DNA of 64,000 bases, from NCBI RefSeq assembly GCF_011090385.1, contig NZ_SEWW01000004.1:248001-312000 (forward strand), read 5' to 3'. Shown piece after piece: positions 54,377 to 62,562 of this stretch. Every line of letters starts with the position of its first letter. Position 1 is the first letter of the stretch. Both the position numbers and the translations under genes were made by a program. Origin of the DNA: Aquirufa beregesia (GTDB lineage: Bacteria; Bacteroidota; Bacteroidia; Cytophagales; Spirosomataceae). The notes beneath the pieces are model-generated. The model did no database searches, was not told where the DNA came from, and saw only the letters and a program-made list of their open reading frames with translations.

Positions 54377-54660
54377 AGCATAAAAATAGGAAGCTTAAAT
54401 TTAAAGAAATATTAGGAATAATGCGCGTATAAGCGTCTTTTTCGGGAGCTAATTTGGGGATTTGTCAAGTCTTTGACGGGCAAAAAAGGAATGGCGATGT
54501 ACATTTTCGATTGAAACTAAGCTTGATATTTTATGTAAAGCTTTTATTTCTTGCGTTTTCGCAAGAACCATTTGTGTCAAATTAGCCATATTTACTCAGG
54601 CTTTTTTCGCCAGCATACGGTATAATCAGCCCTATTTCTTGTAACCTAACCAATAATAAC

Positions 54661-54795
54661 ATGAAAAATTTCGTCGGCAAATTGCTTTTCGTAGCATTCG
54701 CATGCATGGCATTATTAATTGCCATCAAATTCAAAGAGATTAAAAAAGAATATCTCGATGGTTTTGATCAAGCTTCTTCTAAGAATATAAAATGA
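54661..54795 (+). CDS. Small single-helix membrane protein
   Basis: A 44-residue ORF: MKNFVGKLLFVAFACMALLI, one transmembrane helix, then a charged tail KFKEIKKEYLDGFDQASS. Its stop overlaps the start of the next gene in an ATGA, which supports real translation of both. I do not recognise the family. It could belong to the native DUF3467 neighbourhood rather than to the island. Confidence 0.5.
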   Translation: MKNFVGKLLFVAFACMALLIAIKFKEIKKEYLDGFDQASSKNIK

Positions 54796-55055
54796 GGCGG
54801 CTTTCTTCTTGGAGCTTGGATTTGATCATGATCAACCTAGCTATATTTCTGTATTTTTCAGATAGTACTTCGCCTGCTAAGAAATTGGTACTTCCCAGCC
54901 CAATACCCAAACTGAAAATCAATAAAAAGTACCAAGGGGTGGATTTATTTAATCCGGCATTTCAGCAGACTGGATATCTGGAAATAGATAAAAAATCAGC
55001 GAAGACCAAGGTTTATGAGCGCAAGCGATTGAATGGACGAAGTTTTCATCGTTAG
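54792..55055 (+). CDS. Small basic protein of unknown function
   Basis: An 87-residue ORF coupled to the 44-residue gene by an ATGA overlap. The N-terminal part LDLIMINLAIFLYFS is a hydrophobic signal or anchor, and the rest is basic and Pro/Lys rich (LVLPSPIPKLKINKKYQGVD, KTKVYERKRLNGRSF). It looks exported or membrane-anchored. No family is recognised. Confidence 0.5.
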   Translation: MRRLSSWSLDLIMINLAIFLYFSDSTSPAKKLVLPSPIPKLKINKKYQGVDLFNPAFQQTGYLEIDKKSAKTKVYERKRLNGRSFHR

Positions 55056-55131
55056 AATAATCAATATCAATTAATCCAATTGTTCGATTTATGGAAAATT
55101 TACTATCCTTTTGATAGAAACAAATTGTTTG

Positions 55132-55543
55132 CTAATTACTAATTATAGGATCATGTTGTAGATAATCTATTTCTTTACCTGTAGAAGAAGCAATTGTATA
55201 TATATTGTTATTAAGTTGTGTAAAATATTTTACAGTTAAATCAGGACTTTTTTCACTTTAAAAGATAGACTTCTTGAATTAGTTTTTATTGTAGTTGGTC
55301 ATGCCCAATTCGCCGCGACTATTCGATAAGATAATTTACTCTTTAGCTAAGCTCATTTTTTCCATACCAAATATAGTTATTTGAACAGTAATATTTGTGA
55401 AATAGGCGCTCGCTTCCTGTCGAAAAAGATTGATTTCAGGAATCCTTTGGGTAATTCATTCACAATACCAATGAGATATCATATTCGTAGTTCGAATAGC
55501 CTAAAATGGATTCGTCAATCTTGAGAAATTGTACAGGTGTCAG
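55132..55543 (-). pseudogene. Decayed coding remnant of unknown family
   Basis: On the minus strand, protein-like segments appear in changing frames: LTPVQFLKIDESILGYSNYE, then after a frameshift VNELPKGFLKSIFFDRKRAP, and in a third frame SEKSPDLTVKYFTQLNNNIY leading to IASSTGKEIDYLQHDPIISN before a stop at 55132-55134. Upstream of the last segment in its frame there are stops after LAKE, NYNKN and SIF. This looks like a broken gene, but chance open frames in AT-rich DNA cannot be ruled out. I do not recognise the family. Confidence 0.35.
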
Positions 55544-55637
55544 TTAATAAGTCTTTATGATTTGAGTGAAGCAATTTGTGGTGCTCAAATTGAAAGGTCA
55601 TTTAAAGTTCAATGGAACTGCTTAGGATTCTATTTTA

Positions 55638-55685
55638 TATTACGGTATGTAGAATATTTATTACACTTATTGAAATATTTATTAC
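55638..55685 (+). promoter_or_regulatory. Three TATTAC boxes at 21-base spacing
   Basis: TATTAC occurs at 55638-55643, 55659-55664 and 55680-55685, exactly two helical turns apart. The last two are inside a longer direct repeat, AATATTTATTAC. Placed just upstream of the ietA promoter, they could be operator sites. Confidence 0.4.
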
Positions 55686-55691
55686 GGTTAC

Positions 55692-55723
55692 TTTGTTTTG
55701 TTTATCAATATGTGTTATTTTTG
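55692..55723 (+). promoter_or_regulatory. Promoter of ietA-ietS
   Basis: TTTG at 55692-55695, a 20-base spacer and TATTTTTG at 55716-55723 match the Bacteroidota -33/-7 promoter. The ATG follows 12 bases later, so the message is nearly leaderless. Confidence 0.58.
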
Positions 55724-55734
55724 CTTAACAATTA

Positions 55735-56838
55735 ATGAATTATATGTATACTGAAATTTTAAAAATTATTGAAGGCGGGCTGACTAAGGACTTTAAAAAG
55801 GTTTTTAATTATTCAAAGTTATTGGCAGAGAAACTCTCTAAGGATGGGGATGAGAGGATGGCTAAAATGATATTAAAAGCCATTGAAAATGGGCCTGCTA
55901 CAACTGTAACTATGGATGAATTAATGACCACTCCTGTCGATCATGAAAGCCGGCTGAGTATAGTTGATATTTCTTCACCTTCTAAAGAAATGTCGCCTAT
56001 AATTTTACCTCAGTTGATTGAAGGAAAAATTGATGATTTTATTAATATCGTTAAGCATCAAAGTCAGTTGATCAGAAATGGTATCGAAACAACAAACACG
56101 TTGCTTCTTTATGGTAAACCTGGTTACGGTAAAACAACAGTGGCTAAATATATATCTGAAAAAACAGGCCTGCCATTGGTAGTGGCAAGGTTTGATGCTA
56201 TTGTATCTTCCTTATTGGGTAATACAGCAAAAAATATTCGGAAGATTTTTGAATTTGCTGACAATAAACCTTGCATACTCTTTCTTGATGAATTTGATGC
56301 TATTGCAAAAGCAAGGGACGATCAGTATGAGTTGGGGGAATTAAAACGGGTGATTAATAGCCTTTTACAAAATATTGATTCTTTCGCCAGTCATAACATC
56401 TTAATTGCTGCGACTAATCATCCCGAACTGTTAGATAAAGCTGTTTGGAGGCGTTTTAATACGGTAATTGAAATCGGGGCACCGCAAGATGCTGAAATCA
56501 TAGAGCTTGTAAAAGTTTTTACAACAGGCTTCAAAGCGGATTTCTTAGATGATGAAAGAAGGCTTGATAAATTAGTTAAGCTAATGAATGGTAAATCACC
56601 ATCTGACATCAAAGGAATCATGAATAATGCCAAAGCTCAGGTGATTATTAACGGCAGAGGGATTTTAGCCTATGAAGATGTATTAATAGAGCTTTTTGAA
56701 TTTACAAATCATGGTGAACTTACAATTGAAAAACTGGTGGAATTTTTAAACGACAATGGCATTCCACAAGCTGCTATTGCTGAGAGAATGAAAATATCAA
56801 TTAGACAAGTAAGAAATTTTTTAAATAAAAACGCATAA
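55735..56838 (+). CDS. ietA: AAA+ ATPase, IetA-like (defence/antitoxin partner)
   Basis: A 367-residue AAA+ ATPase. Walker A GKPGYGKT is at residues 127-134 and Walker B ILFLDEFDAIAKAR has Asp185-Glu186. A sensor segment (ILIAATNHPELLDKAVWRRF) with the arginine finger follows. The C-terminal part has a helix-turn-helix-like DNGIPQAAIAERMKISIRQV. It is paired with a subtilisin-like protease three bases downstream. This pair is the IetAS arrangement, first described as a plasmid-stability toxin/antitoxin pair (protease toxin, ATPase antitoxin) on an Agrobacterium Ti plasmid and later listed as anti-phage defence. Mechanism here is inferred from the family. Confidence 0.85.
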   Translation: MNYMYTEILKIIEGGLTKDFKKVFNYSKLLAEKLSKDGDERMAKMILKAIENGPATTVTMDELMTTPVDHESRLSIVDISSPSKEMSPIILPQLIEGKIDDFINIVKHQSQLIRNGIETTNTLLLYGKPGYGKTTVAKYISEKTGLPLVVARFDAIVSSLLGNTAKNIRKIFEFADNKPCILFLDEFDAIAKARDDQYELGELKRVINSLLQNIDSFASHNILIAATNHPELLDKAVWRRFNTVIEIGAPQDAEIIELVKVFTTGFKADFLDDERRLDKLVKLMNGKSPSDIKGIMNNAKAQVIINGRGILAYEDVLIELFEFTNHGELTIEKLVEFLNDNGIPQAAIAERMKISIRQVRNFLNKNA

Positions 56839-56841
56839 AAC

Positions 56842-59208
56842 ATGGCTGACAAGAACCTTCCTATAAAATTCTTTCAAAAAAGACAGAAAGACGCTTTTGA
56901 TAACGAAGCTGCCGGGGGTGGTGACATGCCTGCGTGGGCAAGCCAGGAAATTGCTGTTCAGAAGTCAGCCTATGTAAAACAAGTCTTATCCGGTATTTCA
57001 GATACGTTGGATCGTAAAAGAAAAACCAACAACTATACCCCTTCGGTTATTAAGGTTAAGATGAACCAAGACGCTTTAGCAAAAAGTTACCGAAAAGATA
57101 TTGGCAACCTTTTTAATATTAATGAACTTAATATTATTGGAGTAAATGGGATTGACGAATTATTGATCAAGGTCAATGATGAACAGGTGCTGCAAGCGAT
57201 TATTAAAAATCTGGATAGAGTTAACATTGCATTTCCATCTAATTCAACCGTAGTAGGAATTTCTGCTATCAGTGACATCGAGGCATTCGTGCCAGAAATT
57301 ATTTTGGAAAAGGGAAAGGAAACTGAGGTGTTTAAGATAAAGTTATTCAATTATGGCAATATGGATTTGAATGGCATTCTTTTGAGAACGTTTGAAAAAT
57401 TTTGCCACGATAACAAGCTTGAATGCCAACGCACATCCTATTCAGCTGAATTAAATATTTACAGTGTTAATGGCGTAACCGCAGATACACTTGAAGAGTT
57501 AAAAAACTTTGATGGTGTTCAAATGATCTCCGAGATGCCCGTTTACAATCTTGATATGGAAGAAATTTCTGAAGATCATGAGATTGTGGTTAAGTTACCC
57601 AAAAAGGATGTGGAATATCCGATTGTAGGTGTATTAGACACGGGTATAGCAAAAATACCACATTTGGCTCCCTGGCTACATACCGATAGCCTAACCTATT
57701 ATGTAGAGGAAGATACAAATAAGGGGCATGGAACCTTTGTAGCTGGGGTAATGATTTATGGTGATGAATTAGAAGGAAAGGATTACACTGGATTTGATGG
57801 TTGCAAACTCTTTGAAGCAATTGTAATGCCAGACTTAAAGAAGCAAAAGCTGTACGAATATGAGCTAATAGAGCAAATAAGGGATTCGATTAGCAGGAAC
57901 AATCATATAAAGATATGGAACCTATCTCTTGGTACAGATGTTGAGGCCGACCTCAACGAGTTTTCGGATTTTGCCAAAGCGCTCGATGAAATACAGGACG
58001 AGCATGATGTTTTAATTTGCAAATCGGCTGGAAACTGCGATAATTTTCAAATTAATGCTCCAAAACGGCGAATATCAAAATCTGCCGATACGGTTAGAGC
58101 TTTAGTAGTTGGTTCAATCACTCATGATAAGAATGCAACGGATCATGCAGAAAAATTTAATCCGTCTCCCTTTTCCAGGATTGGGCCAGGGCCAGCACAT
58201 CTAATCAAGCCAGATCTCGCGCACATGGGCGGCAATGCCGGAACAGACGTAAGAAACCGGATCGTTAAAAATCCTGTAAAATCTTTCGCCGTTGACGGCA
58301 GGATTGCCAGACAGGTTGGCACCAGCTTTTCTACACCAAGAATTTCTGCGATTGCGGCGGGACTAAACTCGATACTCAATGAAAAGTTTAATGCTATTTT
58401 AATAAAGGCATTAATGATCCATTCGGCTAAATACCCTATAGAAATGAAAATGGGGATTGCGGATAAATTAAATTCAGTAGGTTTTGGGATGCCTTCAAGT
58501 ATCGGCGATATTCTGTTCAATGAACCCAATGAGATCACATTGATTTTACAGGACACGATTGAAAAGGGTAATTATGTAGACATTTTGGATTTTCCCTTCC
58601 CTAAAAGCATGATCGATGATGAGGGGTATTTTTATGGAGAAATAACGGTTACACTTGTGACTTCCCCCATATTAGAGGTTTCCCAAGGGGCGGAATATTG
58701 CCAGTCAAACATTGATGTTTTTTTGGGTACTTATGACCAAAAAGTGGAAAAGGATACAACATTACCAAGGATCAAAAATCCTATTGGAGCGGAAGGGCGA
58801 CAGAATCTTTTGAGCACTGCTGTATACAGTAAACGCGCCGGTAAGAACATGGATATACCTTTTGCTTCTGAAAGAATGTTGATCTCCTATTCAGATAAGT
58901 ACCAGCCAGTAAAAAAATGGTGCGTTAATCTGGATGAGTTTACAGAATCAAATAAAGACAAATTTTTAAAAGCACCAAAGAACTGGTATTTAAAGGTCAA
59001 GGGGCTTTTTCGTGAATTTACAGAATCAAAGGCCGAAGCCCAAAAAGTTACTCCCAACATGGATTTTTGCCTGGTTATCACAATTAAGGACACAAAGAAA
59101 AAGGGCAATATTTATAATGAAGTAACCCAGTTATTGGACAATTACAGCTTTGTACATAGCAATGTAAAGGTTAGAGAAGAAGTTAGATTGAGGTTAAATA
59201 ATGGATAA
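56842..59208 (+). CDS. ietS: Subtilisin-like protease, IetS-like
   Basis: A 788-residue cytoplasmic S8 peptidase with no signal peptide. The triad is complete: Asp266 in IVGVLDTGIAKIP, His296 in KGHGTFVAGVM and Ser495 in VGTSFSTPRISAIAAGLNS. The first 250 residues form a domain without homology I can name, and the C-terminal 250 residues are a beta-rich extension. In IetAS the protease is toxic and is held in check by the AAA ATPase. Start ATG lies three bases after the ietA stop, so the pair is cotranscribed. Confidence 0.87.
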   Translation: MADKNLPIKFFQKRQKDAFDNEAAGGGDMPAWASQEIAVQKSAYVKQVLSGISDTLDRKRKTNNYTPSVIKVKMNQDALAKSYRKDIGNLFNINELNIIGVNGIDELLIKVNDEQVLQAIIKNLDRVNIAFPSNSTVVGISAISDIEAFVPEIILEKGKETEVFKIKLFNYGNMDLNGILLRTFEKFCHDNKLECQRTSYSAELNIYSVNGVTADTLEELKNFDGVQMISEMPVYNLDMEEISEDHEIVVKLPKKDVEYPIVGVLDTGIAKIPHLAPWLHTDSLTYYVEEDTNKGHGTFVAGVMIYGDELEGKDYTGFDGCKLFEAIVMPDLKKQKLYEYELIEQIRDSISRNNHIKIWNLSLGTDVEADLNEFSDFAKALDEIQDEHDVLICKSAGNCDNFQINAPKRRISKSADTVRALVVGSITHDKNATDHAEKFNPSPFSRIGPGPAHLIKPDLAHMGGNAGTDVRNRIVKNPVKSFAVDGRIARQVGTSFSTPRISAIAAGLNSILNEKFNAILIKALMIHSAKYPIEMKMGIADKLNSVGFGMPSSIGDILFNEPNEITLILQDTIEKGNYVDILDFPFPKSMIDDEGYFYGEITVTLVTSPILEVSQGAEYCQSNIDVFLGTYDQKVEKDTTLPRIKNPIGAEGRQNLLSTAVYSKRAGKNMDIPFASERMLISYSDKYQPVKKWCVNLDEFTESNKDKFLKAPKNWYLKVKGLFREFTESKAEAQKVTPNMDFCLVITIKDTKKKGNIYNEVTQLLDNYSFVHSNVKVREEVRLRLNNG

Positions 59209-59478
59209 TTTAAAACAACGCATACTATAAAAAACAAATAAAAATGCCCGTGAAGCTCGAATTTCACAGGCAAATCTTAAAAGAATGTTTTAAAGCTGTT
59301 GGTGGCTTAACGGGGTTAGTAACCCTTGGCATTCTACTTTATCGTATTGTAAGCACAGCAAAGGTAAAAATTACTTTGATTTAATATTACTTTTCTTCAG
59401 CCCGATAAAGAATACACCACACCGGAATAATATCCTAACTCCGATAGTACAAGGGTAATTACATATAATAACAATTTT
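59209..59478. other. Spacer after ietS
   Basis: 270 bases. TGCCCGTGAA (59245-59254) and TTCACAGGCA (59263-59272) form a hairpin with one mismatch that may terminate ietAS, though no strong T run follows. A 46-codon open frame overlaps it (separate entry). The promoter of the small-protein module should lie at the right end but no clear TAnnTTTG is seen. Confidence 0.45.
59244..59384 (+). CDS. Possible 46-residue membrane peptide
   Basis: An ATG-started frame reads MPVKLEFHRQILKECFKAVG and then GLTGLVTLGILLYRIVS, a credible single transmembrane helix, and ends at TAA. Its start overlaps a hairpin, which argues against efficient translation. It might be a toxic or regulatory peptide of the ietAS/small-protein module. 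I do not recognise it. Confidence 0.3.
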   Translation: MPVKLEFHRQILKECFKAVGGLTGLVTLGILLYRIVSTAKVKITLI

Positions 59479-59739
59479 ATGCAAATAGAAGGAGCTGTTG
59501 TAAAAGAACAGGGTGTAACCTTTGCGATTGTGGTGGTTAAATCGCACGTATTAAATTCCAGTGGGCAATGTGATGACGCAAGAAGCTCATTCCGTAGTGT
59601 TTTTCCTGGTGTACCAATTATTTTGATGGCTCAAGACCATAGTGGTACACCAACTTATCAAGGCCGGAAAGATATTGTTGGATTTCTTTCAAATGTCCAC
59701 ATATCGCAAATACCCTGGAAACGATACAACGTCAAATAA
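59479..59739 (+). CDS. Small protein of unknown function, paired with the next gene
   Basis: An 86-residue protein: MQIEGAVVKEQGVTFAIVVV, then GVPIILMAQDHSGTPTYQGR and KDIVGFLSNVHISQIPWKRY. It looks like one compact alpha/beta domain with no signal peptide or helix. I have a memory of close relatives in many bacteria, next to a partner like the 57-residue gene downstream, including near defence genes, but no named family. It lies 270 bases after ietS and 30 bases before its partner. A terminator downstream closes the two as a unit. Confidence 0.75.
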   Translation: MQIEGAVVKEQGVTFAIVVVKSHVLNSSGQCDDARSSFRSVFPGVPIILMAQDHSGTPTYQGRKDIVGFLSNVHISQIPWKRYNVK

Positions 59740-59769
59740 CAAACTATTTAATTTAAAACAATTACAATA

Positions 59770-59943
59770 ATGGCCAGAAATGGAAAAGTTGGTGACGGCC
59801 ACCGTAACGGAGCAGTCACAGGTAGAACTCAAGTATATAATCCTGTAACAGATGTTTGGACTAAAAGAGATAGAGAAACGGGGAAATTTATGGATGGTAA
59901 AGCCGATGGAACACCTTTTAAAGGTGTAACTAAGGAGAAGTGA
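59770..59943 (+). CDS. 57-residue basic protein, partner of the 86-residue gene
   Basis: A 57-residue Gly/Lys/Arg-rich protein: MARNGKVGDGHRNGAVTGRT, then QVYNPVTDVWTKRDRETGKF and MDGKADGTPFKGVTKEK. Such repeated Gly-x-Gly and basic turns suggest a nucleic-acid-binding or disordered peptide. Residues such as YNP-T-W-KRD-TGKFMD-K-DGTPFKGV strike me as strongly conserved between unrelated genomes. Its size puts it below many ORF cut-offs. Function is unknown; toxin, antitoxin or accessory roles are all open. Confidence 0.75.
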   Translation: MARNGKVGDGHRNGAVTGRTQVYNPVTDVWTKRDRETGKFMDGKADGTPFKGVTKEK

Positions 59944-59965
59944 ACAATAGAAATAAGTCGATTTT

Positions 59966-60003
59966 AAATAAAGGCTGTCAGAAGTTTGGCAGTCTTTATT
60001 TTT
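59966..60003 (+). terminator. Terminator between the small-gene pair and CBASS
   Basis: AAATAAAGGCTG and CAGTCTTTATTT pair (one G-U) around a loop, followed by T residues. It shows that the small-protein pair is transcribed apart from the CBASS operon. Confidence 0.72.
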
Positions 60004-60029
60004 CAGCATTACAAGCTAATAATTAAACT

Positions 60030-61235
60030 ATGATTGAATATACCGACACCATTGACTTAGAAGATTTTACAGTATCCAAGCGACCAAGCATAAAAGAGCA
60101 GGATAGAATGAGGTTGTGGGTACGCTCGGGTGGGCGATGCGCTATATGCAATAAGTATTTACTCGATTTGGTTTATGACGTGTCTATTGGGGAAATGGCT
60201 CATGTTGTGGGCTGGAGTAAAGCAAAAAAATCACCGCGCGGTGATGCCGATTTACCGCTTGATGAACGCAATACGGTTGAAAACCTGGTGCTGTTGTGTG
60301 CGGATCATCATAAAATTGTAGACACCAAAGCTTTGTTGGAAGAATTTACTATCGAACGGTTAATCAAACATAAAATTGAACATGAACAACGAATACATCA
60401 TTTAACCAGCCTTAAAATAGATTCTGAAAGTATTGTATTAAGGATGTTAGGCGGTATAAGAGGAGCTAACGTTGAGGTTTCTAAAGAACATGCGCGCCAT
60501 GTCGTTTTCAATAGTGAACAAAAGTATGCTATGTTTCTGAACAGCTTTGACAAGCATGGAATCGAAATAGATTTGAATACTTTGCCCGATCCCGAAGATG
60601 CCTGGGATGCTTATTGGTCAATTGGAAAAGGTATCATAGACAAAAGCTTGATACCTTTGGGACAAGGTGTTAACAAAGGCGAGGTCAGGCATCTATCTGT
60701 ATTCGCGTTAAGCCGTATCCCTCTTCTAATTTATTTGGGCTATAAGTTAGATGATAAAATCCCCACGTCCATTTATCAAAAACACCGTGGTGAAGAAGAA
60801 ACCTGGCTATGGTCGGATAAAGAACTGATTGAAACTTTCGAAGCACGAAGATTATCAACCATTGCTTCCAATAACGTTGCTTTGATACTTTCCCTTAGCG
60901 GAACTATTGACCTGCCGAGCCTACCTCCTGAAATAACTGAAAGTTGCAATATTTACGAGATCAGACCTTTAGTTACTATTCCCAATAGAAATATATTTAG
61001 AAATAAAGCATCTTACGAGAACTTCACCAAAAGCTATCACCAGTTTTTAAGTCAATTAGAAATAGACCATAAGGGGTGTAAAACCATTCACTTATTTCCC
61101 GCCATACCTGTTTCCGGTGCCATTTCATGCGGGCGAGGACTTATGCGTGATGCCCACCCTGGTATTACAATCTATGATTTTACAGAAAAGGCATATAAAC
61201 CAACTATAACCATTAATATTTATGAAACTAATTAA
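60030..61235 (+). CDS. cap5: Cap5-type CBASS effector: HNH nuclease fused to SAVED
   Basis: A 401-residue effector. The N-terminal HNH domain (residues about 20-125) has CAICNKYLLD with the zinc-cysteine pair, EMAHVVGWSKA, and NTVENLVLLCADHHKIVDTK. The rest is a SAVED nucleotide-sensing domain: LLIYLGYKLDDKIPTSIYQK and the closing HLFPAIPVSGAISCGRGLMR. In CBASS, a cyclic oligonucleotide made during infection binds SAVED and switches on DNA cleavage, causing abortive infection. It overlaps the CD-NTase gene by 14 bases. Confidence 0.9.
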   Translation: MIEYTDTIDLEDFTVSKRPSIKEQDRMRLWVRSGGRCAICNKYLLDLVYDVSIGEMAHVVGWSKAKKSPRGDADLPLDERNTVENLVLLCADHHKIVDTKALLEEFTIERLIKHKIEHEQRIHHLTSLKIDSESIVLRMLGGIRGANVEVSKEHARHVVFNSEQKYAMFLNSFDKHGIEIDLNTLPDPEDAWDAYWSIGKGIIDKSLIPLGQGVNKGEVRHLSVFALSRIPLLIYLGYKLDDKIPTSIYQKHRGEEETWLWSDKELIETFEARRLSTIASNNVALILSLSGTIDLPSLPPEITESCNIYEIRPLVTIPNRNIFRNKASYENFTKSYHQFLSQLEIDHKGCKTIHLFPAIPVSGAISCGRGLMRDAHPGITIYDFTEKAYKPTITINIYETN

Positions 61236-62562
61236 CTACTTTAAAAGCTTCCTTGAAAAAGAGGTAAACTTAAATTCCGCCAGGATAACACTTTTGGATG
61301 AGCGTACCGAAACAATAACTAACGTTTTAAAGGAAAGCGAACTACTAAAAGATAACTTTCTCGATGTAATTCCACAGGGCTCCTATGCTCACAAAACCAT
61401 CATAAAACCAGTAAGATCAACTGATGAATTTGATGCTGACATTTTATTATATATAGAAGAATTTTCAGAATGGGAGGCCTGTGATTATGTAGAAAAGGTG
61501 TATCAACTATTTAGAAACAACAGTACATATCGTGATAAAGTAAGCCGAAAAACAAGATGCGTAACCATAGATTACGCCAACGATTTTCATATTGATGTTG
61601 TACCATTTTTAGAGCGGCATGGCAGTAAATACGTTACTAATCGCCATGAGAATAACTTTGAGCTTACCAACCCCGAGAAATATACAGAATGGCTGGATGA
61701 ACGTAACAGGATCACCAAGCATCGTTTTGTAAAAGTGATTCGCCTCATCAAATATTTAAGAGATTATAAAAGGACTTTCTCCATTAAATCCATCCTGTTA
61801 AACACTTTACTCGGAGAACAGGTCAATGATGCTGCTTTATTGGAAGACGAAAATTGCTACAGCGATATTCCTACCACATTGTACACCATTATGAAAAAGT
61901 TAAAAGCCTTTGTAGAAAGCAATACATACATGCCTACAATTTTAGATCCAGGTGATACCGGTGAAAACTTTGGAGATCGTTGGAACCAAGATGGCTGGGC
62001 TAACTTTAGAGATAGGATGATCTATTATAGTGATAAGATCACAGAGGCGTACCAGGAAACAGATCTACAAAAAAGTCTAGAGAAATGGCAATTCATCTTT
62101 GGAGATGAATTTGAAAAACCTGAAGTTTTTAATGAAAGCCAAACACGACCCTCTAATCATGGCTTGGCTGTTTACAATAATACAGAGCAACAAATAACAG
62201 ATTTGGGATTGTCTGTTCAAATAGACCCTTCTTATAGTGTTCGTTTACTTGGTAGAGTTACTAAAAAACAAGGTTTCAGAGAATATGATTTAAGAACCAA
62301 TGGTAATAAAGTAGGGAGGAATAGAAATATAACCTTTTCGATTAAACATTGCAATGTTCCTCAACCATATAAAGTTTACTGGAAAACGCTTAATCGCGGA
62401 GAAGAGGCTATTAAAATTAATTGTATTAGGGGCCAAATCATTCAAGGGGCAATTAACCACTCTGAACCTACAAGCTTTAAAGGCAATCATTTTGTGGAAT
62501 GTTACATTGTCAAAAATGGTATTTGCGTTGCCAAGGATAGACAATCAGTAATTATCATTTAA
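61222..62562 (+). CDS. CBASS CD-NTase (cGAS/DncV-like nucleotidyltransferase)
   Basis: A 446-residue nucleotidyltransferase. The active site has IPQGSYAHKTIIKP (Gly53-Ser54), DEFDADILLYIEE with Asp71 and Asp73, and FHIDVVPF with third acid Asp125. A middle helical domain follows, and the C-terminal ~140 residues (from about NNTEQQITDLGLSVQIDP) resemble the AGS-C sensor domain. It should make a cyclic di- or trinucleotide that activates the Cap5-like nuclease. No Cap2/Cap3 ubiquitin-like or HORMA genes are seen, so this is a minimal (type I) CBASS. Confidence 0.9.
   Translation: MKLINYFKSFLEKEVNLNSARITLLDERTETITNVLKESELLKDNFLDVIPQGSYAHKTIIKPVRSTDEFDADILLYIEEFSEWEACDYVEKVYQLFRNNSTYRDKVSRKTRCVTIDYANDFHIDVVPFLERHGSKYVTNRHENNFELTNPEKYTEWLDERNRITKHRFVKVIRLIKYLRDYKRTFSIKSILLNTLLGEQVNDAALLEDENCYSDIPTTLYTIMKKLKAFVESNTYMPTILDPGDTGENFGDRWNQDGWANFRDRMIYYSDKITEAYQETDLQKSLEKWQFIFGDEFEKPEVFNESQTRPSNHGLAVYNNTEQQITDLGLSVQIDPSYSVRLLGRVTKKQGFREYDLRTNGNKVGRNRNITFSIKHCNVPQPYKVYWKTLNRGEEAIKINCIRGQIIQGAINHSEPTSFKGNHFVECYIVKNGICVAKDRQSVIII

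Larger units (their letters stand above)
55056..55734. other. Island edge: AT-rich spacer before ietA
   Basis: 680 bases without an intact gene. It holds a minus-strand decayed coding remnant (separate entry), the three TATTAC boxes spaced by 21 bases, and the ietA promoter. I see no tRNA or direct repeat that would mark an integration site. Confidence 0.5.

Noticed and set aside
54661-55055. Toxin-antitoxin pair at the island edge
   Set aside because: The coupled small genes lack any recognisable toxin or antitoxin motif; only translation coupling is visible.
55529-55735. A 68-residue hydrophobic ORF before ietA
   Set aside because: It overlaps the promoter and the TATTAC boxes, is rich in Leu/Tyr from AT-rich DNA, and has no family signature.
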